From assembly GCA_947479055.1 (NCBI GenBank), contig CANJYE010000005.1, positions 27,443-91,442 on the forward strand: a DNA stretch of 64,000 nucleotides. The letters are read 5' to 3'. The position numbers and the translations under genes are program-made. The DNA is from Erythrobacteraceae bacterium (GTDB lineage: Bacteria > Pseudomonadota > Alphaproteobacteria > Sphingomonadales > Sphingomonadaceae). Shown here in pieces: positions 57,377-64,000 of this stretch. The notes below the pieces were generated by a model. The model saw only the letters and a program-made list of their open reading frames with translations, ran no database searches and was not told the DNA's origin. Every line of letters starts with the position of its first letter. The stretch's first letter is position 1.

Positions 57377-58584
57377 CGGTCACACTCCCCGAACACCACA
57401 TCGATCGCGCCCAGAATGGCGGTCGCGTCGGGCAGCATGTGGCCCTTGCACATGAAGTCCATGGCTTGCAGGTGCGAGAAGGCGGTCGGGCGGATCTTGC
57501 AGCGATACGGCTTGTTCGAACCATCGCTGACCAGATAGACGCCGAATTCGCCCTTGGGGCTTTCGGTGGCGACATAAACCTCGCCCGCCGGAACGTGGAA
57601 GCCTTCGGTGTAGAGCTTGAAGTGGTGGATCAGCGCTTCCATCGACTGCTTCATCTCGGCCCGCTTCGGGGGCGAGACCTTGCGGTCGTCGGACGAGACC
57701 GGGCCTTCCGGCATTTCGGCCAGGCACTGGCGCATGATCCGGGCGGACTGGCGCACTTCTTCCACGCGGACCATGAACCGGTCATAGCAATCGGAATTGG
57801 TGCCGACCGGAATTTCGAAATCCATCCGGTCATAGACGTCATAGGGCTGGCTCTTGCGCAAATCCCACGGGATGCCGGCGGCCCGGATCATCGGGCCGGA
57901 AAAGCCCCAGGCCAGCGCGTCTTCCTTGCTGACATGGGCGATATCGACATTGCGCTGTTTGAAGATGCGGTTGTCGACCACCAGGCTCATCGCATCCTCG
58001 AACAGCGTCGGCAGGCGGGTGTCGAGCCACACGCCGAGATCGTCGAGCAGCCTTTGCGGTACGTCCTGATGGACCCCGCCCGGCCGGAACCACGCCATGT
58101 GCATGCGCGCACCGGCCGCCCGTTCGAAGAAGTTGAGGCAATCCTCGCGCACTTCGAACAGCCACAGGTTCGGCGTCATCGCGCCCACATCCATCACATG
58201 GCTGCCCATGTTGAGCATGTGGTTGCAGATGCGGGTCAGTTCGGCGAACAGGACGCGCAGATATTGCCCGCGCAGCGGCACTTCGAGGTTCAGCAGCTTC
58301 TCGATCGCCAGCACATAGGAATGTTCCATCCCCAGCGGCGAGCAGTAATCGAGCCGGTCGAAATAGGGCAGCGCCTGGAGATAGGTCTTCTGCTCGATCA
58401 GCTTTTCGGTGCCGCGATGGAGCAGGCCGACATGCGGATCGACCCGTTCGATGATCTCGCCATCCAGTTCCAGCACCATCCGCAGCACGCCATGCGCGGC
58501 GGGATGCTGCGGGCCGAAATTGATGGTGTAGTTGGTGATGACTTCATCGCCGGTGGTGGGCGAATGTTCGAGCTGCATGCTCAT
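57373..58584 (-). CDS. nuoD: NADH-quinone oxidoreductase subunit D
   Basis: The 403-residue subunit lines the quinone cavity. It starts with [19 protein letters not shown], contains [19 protein letters not shown] and the [14 protein letters not shown] region, and ends [14 protein letters not shown]. It overlaps nuoC by four bases and the exported-protein gene by four. Confidence 0.96.
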   Translation of the reverse strand: MSMQLEHSPTTGDEVITNYTINFGPQHPAAHGVLRMVLELDGEIIERVDPHVGLLHRGTEKLIEQKTYLQALPYFDRLDYCSPLGMEHSYVLAIEKLLNLEVPLRGQYLRVLFAELTRICNHMLNMGSHVMDVGAMTPNLWLFEVREDCLNFFERAAGARMHMAWFRPGGVHQDVPQRLLDDLGVWLDTRLPTLFEDAMSLVVDNRIFKQRNVDIAHVSKEDALAWGFSGPMIRAAGIPWDLRKSQPYDVYDRMDFEIPVGTNSDCYDRFMVRVEEVRQSARIMRQCLAEMPEGPVSSDDRKVSPPKRAEMKQSMEALIHHFKLYTEGFHVPAGEVYVATESPKGEFGVYLVSDGSNKPYRCKIRPTAFSHLQAMDFMCKGHMLPDATAILGAIDVVFGECDR

Positions 58585-59225
58585 TTCGCGCCTCCCCCAT
58601 TTTCGCCAGTGGCGGCCTTCTCATCGCCGGGCAGCACGTAGTTTGCGCCTTCCCACGGGCTCATGAAATCGAACTGCCGCAGATCCTGCGCCAGCTGGAC
58701 CGGTTCATAGACCACGCGCTTGGCCTCTTCGGAATAGCGCAGCTCGACATAGCCGGTCAGCGGGAAATCCTTGCGGAACGGATGGCCTTCGAAGCCATAG
58801 TCGGTGAGAATGCGGCGCAGATCGGTGTTGCCGGCGAACAGCACGCCGTACATGTCGAACACCTCGCGCTCGAGCCAGCCCGCATTGGGCCACAGCGTGG
58901 TGATGGTCGGCACCGGGGTCGCCTCGTCGGTGCTGATTTTGATGATCAGGCGGTGGTTCTTCGTCACGCTGAGCAGGCAGTAACAGACCTCGAACCGTTC
59001 GGCCCGGTCGGGATAGTCGATCCCGACCATCTCCATCATCTGCTGGTATTCGTGATCGTCGCGCAGCAGGCGCAACACATCCTCGATCGAATCGCGCTTC
59101 ACGACCAGCAGTAGTTCGCCATGCGCCTCGGTGGTACCCAGCAGCATGTCACCGAGCGCGGCGGACAGCGTGGCGGCCACGCCATCGTGCGATGCGGATT
59201 TGGGGGCGGAATGCATGATAGCCAT
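58581..59225 (-). CDS. nuoC: NADH-quinone oxidoreductase subunit C
   Basis: The product is about 214 residues, with the family's [18 protein letters not shown] and [24 protein letters not shown] segments. It belongs to the peripheral arm. The ATG at 59225 lies one base after the nuoB stop. A TTG at 59237 would overlap nuoB by 11 bases. It is coupled to nuoD (ATGA). Confidence 0.95.
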   Translation of the reverse strand: MAIMHSAPKSASHDGVAATLSAALGDMLLGTTEAHGELLLVVKRDSIEDVLRLLRDDHEYQQMMEMVGIDYPDRAERFEVCYCLLSVTKNHRLIIKISTDEATPVPTITTLWPNAGWLEREVFDMYGVLFAGNTDLRRILTDYGFEGHPFRKDFPLTGYVELRYSEEAKRVVYEPVQLAQDLRQFDFMSPWEGANYVLPGDEKAATGENGGGAK

Positions 59226-59226
59226 A

Positions 59227-59763
59227 TCAGCGTTCAATCGTTCCGACGCGGCGGATCTTGCGCTGCAACTGCATCACACCATACAGCAGCGCCTCGGCCG
59301 TGGGCGGGCAGCCGGGGATGTAGATGTCCACCGGTACGATCCGGTCACAGCCGCGCACCACCGAATAGCTGTAGTGGTAATAGCCGCCGCCATTGGCGCA
59401 GGAACCCATCGAGATGACGTATTTCGGCTCGCTCATCTGGTCGTAGACCTTGCGCAGCGCCGGGGCCATCTTGTTGCACAGCGTACCGGCCACGATCATC
59501 ACGTCCGACTGGCGCGGCGATGCGCGCGGGGCGGCGCCGAAGCGTTCCATGTCGTAGCGCGGCATGTTGACGTGGATCATCTCCACCGCGCAGCAGGCGA
59601 GGCCGAAGGTCATCCACCACAGGCTGCCGGTGCGCGCCCACTGGAACAGCTCCTCGGTCGAGGTGACGAGGAAGCCCTTGTCGTTCACTTCGCCGGTCAG
59701 CGAGTTGAAGAAATCCTGGTCGGGCGCGGCAGGCACGGTGCCCGCAGGTTCGATCACTCCCAT
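59227..59763 (-). CDS. nuoB: NADH-quinone oxidoreductase subunit B
   Basis: The 178-residue subunit carries the terminal [4Fe-4S] cluster N2, with its tandem Cys in [31 protein letters not shown] and [14 protein letters not shown]. It passes electrons to ubiquinone. It overlaps nuoA by ten bases. Confidence 0.96.
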   Translation of the reverse strand: MGVIEPAGTVPAAPDQDFFNSLTGEVNDKGFLVTSTEELFQWARTGSLWWMTFGLACCAVEMIHVNMPRYDMERFGAAPRASPRQSDVMIVAGTLCNKMAPALRKVYDQMSEPKYVISMGSCANGGGYYHYSYSVVRGCDRIVPVDIYIPGCPPTAEALLYGVMQLQRKIRRVGTIER

Positions 59764-60128
59764 TCGAGCGCCCCTTTCTTCCAGGCATAGGCAAAGCCGA
59801 TCACCAGTTCAGCGAGGAAGATCATCATCGTGATCCAGCCCGGCCAGCCGGTGACATCGAGGCTGACCGCCCAGGGAAACAGGAAGGCCGCTTCCAGGTC
59901 GAAGATGATGAACAGGATCGCCACCAGGTAGAAGCGCACGTCGAACTGGCTGCGCGGATCCTCGAAGGCGGGAAAGCCGCATTCATATTCGCTGAGCTTC
60001 TCCGCATCGGGCTTGTGCGCGCCGGTCAGGTACGCAACGCCGATCGGCAGGAAAACGAAGGCCGCTGAAAGCCCCTGCGCAATCGCCAGGAAGATCAGGA
60101 TCGGCAGATATTGTGACAGATCGACCAC
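59754..60128 (-). CDS. nuoA: NADH-quinone oxidoreductase subunit A
   Basis: The 124-residue, three-helix subunit has the conserved loop [20 protein letters not shown] and begins [14 protein letters not shown] from a GTG at 60128, with AGAGG six bases upstream. The frame is open further upstream, but only this start fits. It is the first gene of the nuo operon. The promoter should lie in the 213-base gap to the divergent thiolase (60129-60341), where no box is clear. Confidence 0.94.
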   Translation of the reverse strand: MVDLSQYLPILIFLAIAQGLSAAFVFLPIGVAYLTGAHKPDAEKLSEYECGFPAFEDPRSQFDVRFYLVAILFIIFDLEAAFLFPWAVSLDVTGWPGWITMMIFLAELVIGFAYAWKKGALEWE

Positions 60129-60341
60129 AAGATGCCTCTTTTGCGGGCTGACTCGGCTATGTTTTGCAACTGCGAGCGCCCTAGTCACCACAAGGCCGGG
60201 GCGCAAGGCCCGAGGGCACGGAATTGAACCATAAATCACCCGTTTTTGCCCGCCCATCGACAAATTTGCCTTGGCGCGCGCGTGGGATTAAGCGCTGTCC
60301 CTTATCCAGCCGATTCCACATAGACACAGCAAGGTTGCGCC

Positions 60342-61535
60342 ATGGCCCAGTTTTCCGCTCATGATCCGGTCGTCATCCTCTCCTATGCCCGCACGCCGAT
60401 GGGCGGATTGCAGGGCGTTCTGGCCGAAGTTTCTTCCACCGAGCTTGGTGCGACTGCCGTCAAGGCGGCAGTGGAGCGCTCCGGAGTGGCGGGAGAGGAT
60501 ATCGACCGGATCTACATGGGCTGCGTCCTTCCCGCCGGGCTCGGCCAGGCCCCGGCCCGCCAGGCGGCGCTGAAGGCGGGCCTGCCCAAGTCGGTCGAGG
60601 CGACCACTATCGGCAAGGTCTGCGGATCGGGCATGCAGGCCGCGATCATGGGGGCCGAGGCGCTGGCCAGCGGCACGGTGGACGTAGTCATCGCGGGCGG
60701 GATGGAAAGCATGACCAATGCCCCCTATCTTCTCAAGAAGCACCGTTCCGGCGCGCGGGCGGGCCATGACACGATCTACGATCACATGTTCCTCGACGGG
60801 CTGGAAGATGCCTATGAAGGCAAGTCGATGGGCAGCTATGCCCAGGCCACTTCCGACGACTACCAGCTCACCCGCGAGATGCAGGACGATTACGCCATCG
60901 AATCGCTGCGCCGGGCCAATGCCGCCATCACCAGCGGCGGTTTTGTCGACGAGATCGCCCCGGTGACTGTGAGGGGCCGCAAGGGCGAAGTGCTGGTCGA
61001 TACCGACGAACAGCCACCCAAGGGCAATCCCGACAAGATCCGCACCCTGCGCGCCGCCTTCGCCAAGGACGGCACGATCACCGCCGCGTCCTCCTCCTCG
61101 ATTTCGGACGGCGCCGCCGCGCTGGTCCTGACCCGGCAAAGCGTGGCAGCGGAAAAAGGCCTCGTGCCCGCCGCACGGATCGTGGCGGTCGCCGCCCACG
61201 CCCGCCAGCCCAGCGAATTCACCATCGCTCCGGTCGATGCGATCAGGAAGGTCGTGGCCAACGCCGGATGGGCAATCGCCGATGTCGATCTGTTCGAAAT
61301 CAACGAGGCCTTCGGCTGCGTCACCATGTTCGCGATGAGGGATCTCGCCATCCCGCATGACAAGGTCAATGTGAACGGCGGCGCGACCGCGCTGGGCCAT
61401 CCGATTGGCGCCAGCGGCGCGCGGATCATCTGCACCCTGCTCAATGCGCTCAAGTCGCGCGGGCTGAAGCGGGGCGTGGCCAGCCTGTGCATCGGTGGCG
61501 GCGAAGCGACCGCGCTGGCGGTGGAACTGGTCTGA
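60342..61535 (+). CDS. Acetyl-CoA C-acetyltransferase (thiolase)
   Basis: The 397-residue product has the acyl-accepting Cys at C94 (IGKVCGSGMQA), the His in NGGATALGHPIGASG and the second Cys in SLCIGGGEATALA. It condenses or cleaves acetoacetyl-CoA. Such a thiolase can serve PHB synthesis, fatty acid or amino acid breakdown. No phaB or phaC lies nearby, so the pathway is open. The ATG at 60342 gives a normal N-terminus. Confidence 0.92.
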   Translation: MAQFSAHDPVVILSYARTPMGGLQGVLAEVSSTELGATAVKAAVERSGVAGEDIDRIYMGCVLPAGLGQAPARQAALKAGLPKSVEATTIGKVCGSGMQAAIMGAEALASGTVDVVIAGGMESMTNAPYLLKKHRSGARAGHDTIYDHMFLDGLEDAYEGKSMGSYAQATSDDYQLTREMQDDYAIESLRRANAAITSGGFVDEIAPVTVRGRKGEVLVDTDEQPPKGNPDKIRTLRAAFAKDGTITAASSSSISDGAAALVLTRQSVAAEKGLVPAARIVAVAAHARQPSEFTIAPVDAIRKVVANAGWAIADVDLFEINEAFGCVTMFAMRDLAIPHDKVNVNGGATALGHPIGASGARIICTLLNALKSRGLKRGVASLCIGGGEATALAVELV

Positions 61536-61542
61536 AGACTTC

Positions 61543-62028
61543 TCAGGGCTCCCCGGCGCCCCACAGCCGGTCCTGCCGGACCCAGCCCTGACGCCCGCCA
61601 ACGTTGAAGCGGCACCAGCCTTCCTCGCAATCGCCCAGCCGCCCGACCACGCCCGGCGCGGCCTTCCAGCGCAGGGTGGAGCCATCTTCCGGCTGTTCGC
61701 GCATCGCGGCGGGGCCCTTGCCGGTCACGATCGCCGTCCGTTCGCGGCTGAGGAAGCGGGAGACCACCCAGCCCTGCGCCCCATCGGCATCGCGGACCAG
61801 CCGCCAGCCATCCTTCTTGCGCACCACCTTCAACGGCAGGTCGAGCCGGCGATAGACCCAGGCGATCCGGTAATTCTCGTTCGGCCCGACCCGCATGTTG
61901 ACCTCACCGGCGCGGATCGAGGCCCAATAGGGCGTTTCGCCTTCCTCCTGCGCCGCAGCGGGCGTGATGGAGGAAGCCAGGATCAGGAAGGGAAGCGCGG
62001 CCAGGGCGAAGGAACGGGCAAATTGCAT
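61543..62028 (-). CDS. Exported SH3-domain protein
   Basis: The 161-residue product has a signal peptide (MQFARSFALAALPFLILASS, then a cleavage-like AAAQEE) and two SH3-like (SH3_3) repeats: ASIRAGEVNMRVGPNENYRI, and the ERTAIVTGKGPAAMREQPED segment with a Trp-Cys-rich end. Such domains bind peptidoglycan or peptides in the periplasm. It converges on the thiolase gene (seven bases between stops). Confidence 0.85.
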   Translation of the reverse strand: MQFARSFALAALPFLILASSITPAAAQEEGETPYWASIRAGEVNMRVGPNENYRIAWVYRRLDLPLKVVRKKDGWRLVRDADGAQGWVVSRFLSRERTAIVTGKGPAAMREQPEDGSTLRWKAAPGVVGRLGDCEEGWCRFNVGGRQGWVRQDRLWGAGEP

Positions 62029-62211
62029 AGCCCCGTCATACCGCCACGCCGCTAGCCGCTTCAAGGGCCGTTGGGGGTCTGTGGAAAGGATATAGGATCG
62101 TGCTGGAGACAGGAACTGCGCCAGCTTGCCGCGCGCCCACTCCTTGGCCTAGTAACGTCGCGAGACAGGGGACCGATTCCCGCATGGGAACGGTTTGGGG
62201 AGAGGATCAGA

Positions 62212-63516
62212 ATGCTTCGCAAGTTTGCCGGCTGTTTTGCCGGGCTCGCCGCCGCGCTGCCGACCATCGCATTCGCGCAAGACAATCTCGCGGCGGTCAA
62301 TGACAGCGGCGACACCGCCTGGATTCTGGTCTCCTCGGCTTTCGTCCTGCTGATGACGCTGCCCGGACTTGGCCTGTTCTATGGCGGCCTTGTCCGCGCG
62401 AAGAACTTCCTCTCCGTCCTGCTGCAGATCGGTGCCGTATCGGCCATTGCCTCGCTGCTGTGGATCATCGCGGGCTATACATTGGCGTTCGGCGACGTTG
62501 GTTCGGGCATTCTCGGTGCGGGCAATGCCTGGATGATGATCGATCTCGGCAATGTCCGCGACGGCACCTCGATCCCCGAAAGCGCCTTCGCCTTGTTCCA
62601 GATGACCTTTGCCGCCATTACCCCGGCGCTGATGATCGGTGCCTGGGTCGACCGGGCACGGTTCAACTGGGTCATCGCCTTCTGCGCGCTGTGGGGGCTG
62701 GTGGTCTATGCCCCGGTCGCGCATTGGGTGTGGGGTGGCGGCTGGCTTTCCTCGCAGTTCGGCACGCTGGATTTCGCAGGAGGCATCGTTGTCCACACCA
62801 CTGCCGGCGTGTCTGCGCTGGCGGTCGCGCTGCTGCTGGGCAAGCGCAACGGCTTTCCCCGGACCCTGATGTTGCCGCATGCGCCGTCGCTCACCATGGT
62901 CGGGGCGATGCTGTTGTGGGTTGGCTGGTTCGGCTTCAACGGCGGCTCGGCGCTGACCGCGACCGACGATGCCTCGACCGCGATTATCAACACCCACGCC
63001 GCCGCCTGCGCCGCCGCGCTGATGTGGATCGCGATCGAACGCTACGCCGTCGGCAAGCCGACCACGGTCGGTTTCGCTACCGGTGCGATTGCCGGCCTTG
63101 CCACGGTCACCCCGGCGGCGGGGTTCATCTCGCCCGGTGCCGCCATCCTGTTCGGGATCATCGCCACCGGGATCTGTTATTTTGCCATCCAGCAGGTCAA
63201 GCAGCGCTGGCATATCGACGATTCGCTCGATGTCTTCGCCGTGCATGGCATGGGCGGGATCACCGGATCGCTGCTGCTGGCGCTGTTCCTCTCTCCTTCG
63301 CTCGGCGGAACCGGCTATGCGCCAGGCATGGACATGGCCAGCCAGGCGCTCGGCCAGGCAATGGGCGTGGGCGTTGTCGCGCTATGGTCGGCAATCGCCA
63401 CCGTCATTCTCGCCGTCGCGGTGTCGCTGGTGTTCCCGATGCGGGTCAGTGAGGACGAGGAACGCGAAGGGCTCGATATCACCAGCCATGGTGAACGGGC
63501 GTGGGAGCTGGATTGA
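62212..63516 (+). CDS. amt: Ammonium transporter (Amt/MEP/Rh family)
   Basis: The 434-residue product has a signal-like first helix followed by about 11 helices. The twin-His pore is visible as VHTTAGVSAL and VHGMGGITGSL. Further family motifs are GLFYGGLVRAKN and GWFGFNGGSAL. It moves ammonium or ammonia across the inner membrane. The ATG at 62212 lies six bases after AGAGGA. No glnK gene is adjacent, which is unusual because most bacteria pair amtB with glnK. Confidence 0.94.
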   Translation: MLRKFAGCFAGLAAALPTIAFAQDNLAAVNDSGDTAWILVSSAFVLLMTLPGLGLFYGGLVRAKNFLSVLLQIGAVSAIASLLWIIAGYTLAFGDVGSGILGAGNAWMMIDLGNVRDGTSIPESAFALFQMTFAAITPALMIGAWVDRARFNWVIAFCALWGLVVYAPVAHWVWGGGWLSSQFGTLDFAGGIVVHTTAGVSALAVALLLGKRNGFPRTLMLPHAPSLTMVGAMLLWVGWFGFNGGSALTATDDASTAIINTHAAACAAALMWIAIERYAVGKPTTVGFATGAIAGLATVTPAAGFISPGAAILFGIIATGICYFAIQQVKQRWHIDDSLDVFAVHGMGGITGSLLLALFLSPSLGGTGYAPGMDMASQALGQAMGVGVVALWSAIATVILAVAVSLVFPMRVSEDEEREGLDITSHGERAWELD

Positions 63517-63599
63517 CCCGAGGCGAACCTGGCCGATTGGCTTGGCAACCTGCGATCCGGCGGCGTAAGATGTGCGCCATGGAACGGACGAAATAGCAG

Positions 63600-63944
63600 T
63601 TGAGTGACCTATGCAACCAGTGCGGGTTTTGCTGCGATGGGACATTGTTCGCCCATGCCGAAATCGAAGCAGATGAATGCGCCAGGCTTGCCAAACTGGA
63701 TTTCCCGCTTGAGCTTCACAATGGCAGGACACGCTTTCCCCATCCCTGTTCCCGGCATTCTTCCAGCGGATGCACCGTCTACTATGACCGACCGCGCACC
63801 TGCCGCAATTTTCGCTGCGCAACGCTCAAGGATGTCGATGCGGGTGCAATCAGCCTAGGGTCAGGACTCATTGATCACAACCAGAAGATGACGGTAGCGG
63901 CGATTGCGATGGCGGACATGAAGGTGTGGGCGCAGCGGTCATAG
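63600..63944 (+). pseudogene. YkgJ-type cysteine-cluster protein, 3' end replaced by an IS element
   Basis: The frame starts at a TTG at 63600 and encodes CNQCGFCCDGTLF, then further Cys (PHPCSRHSSSGC, TCRNFRC). This matches the YkgJ family of probable zinc- or iron-binding proteins. From about 63858 the sequence belongs to the IS element, so the last ~29 codons are not native. The native C-terminus is missing, and function is doubtful. Confidence 0.7.
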
Positions 63945-64000
63945 CGGGTGTGAATGCGCCGCCAGTCCTTGATTTTGGCGAACAGGTTTTCGATCAAGTG
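63858..64000. mobile_element. IS5-family insertion sequence, one end (continues beyond window)
   Basis: The left boundary is at about 63858, directly after a CTA(G) target in the YkgJ gene, with the terminal sequence GGGTCAGGACTCATTGATC. The transposase 3' end lies just inside, on the minus strand. The IS5 family, IS427-like group, is the best fit from the transposase C-terminus and the CTAG/TA target. Confidence 0.8.
63875..64000 (-). CDS. IS5-family transposase, C-terminal fragment (rest outside window)
   Basis: The minus-strand frame encodes HLIENLFAKIKDWRRIHTRY, DRCAHTFMSAIAIAATVIFWL and a stop at 63877-63875. This matches the Y2-R-K/E C-terminal region of IS5-family DDE transposases, where E of the triad lies in the first segment. 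The N-terminal part, with the two Asp residues, is beyond the end of the window. Confidence 0.85.
   Translation of the reverse strand, partial: HLIENLFAKIKDWRRIHTRYDRCAHTFMSAIAIAATVIFWL

Overview
This window is a GC-rich chromosomal segment of an alphaproteobacterium, most likely a sphingomonad of the Erythrobacter/Novosphingobium type. The evidence is the family content and gene order: a pyruvate dehydrogenase E1 beta subunit with its own lipoyl domain, trpC-moaC-moeA-lexA-comEC-gltX-gltA, nuoN-birA-coaX-rnj followed by a DUF1467 gene, the alphaproteobacterial SOS box GTTC-N7-GTTC before lexA, and many GTG/TTG starts joined by ATGA, GTGA or TGATG overlaps. The genus assignment is inference.

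Layout. 1-6831: the end of gyrA, a PQQ-type membrane dehydrogenase, a YhhN membrane protein, trmFO, an EF-hand lipid- or membrane-anchored protein and a squalene/phytoene-synthase-like protein. 6890-10250: an orphan Tad-type pseudopilin cassette (one TadG-like and three TadE-like genes) that also contains the 3' remnant of a further TadE gene. 10257-20242: pdhA-pdhB, ftsB, two short-chain dehydrogenases, tRNA-Arg(CCT), grxC-nitrilase-DUF1178, an hsp20 gene behind a ROSE-type RNA thermometer, and tpiA-secG-pyrG. 20434-28886: ppiD-trpE-trpG-trpD-trpC-moaC-moeA-lexA, read in one direction. 28914-33879: comEC divergent from gltX-gltA.

33898-40710 is the least explained region and the best candidate for something undescribed. 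It carries a two-helix mini-protein, a cytoplasmic histidine kinase whose H-box has lost the phospho-acceptor histidine, a conserved protein of unknown function, a nucleotidyltransferase/CDP-alcohol-phosphatidyltransferase-like membrane protein whose catalytic aspartates are replaced, an Hpt-like protein that also lacks its histidine, and a large two-TM coiled-coil protein whose architecture resembles the Caulobacter polarity factor TipN. Two CtrA-like boxes lie in this cluster. Several phosphotransfer or catalytic proteins that have lost their key residues beside a polarity-type scaffold suggest a regulatory assembly that works by binding rather than catalysis.

40707-60128 is a complete 14-subunit complex I operon (nuoA-N, minus strand), followed by birA, coaX, rnj and a DUF1467 gene. 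Five small non-Nuo genes sit inside it, mostly joined by start/stop overlaps, and a 140-bp composite palindromic repeat lies just before nuoE. 60342-64000: a thiolase, an SH3-domain secreted protein, an ammonium transporter, and a YkgJ-type cysteine-cluster gene whose 3' end is cut by an IS5-family insertion sequence running off the window. No stretch longer than 300 bases lacks a gene. No CRISPR array, rRNA or prophage was seen.
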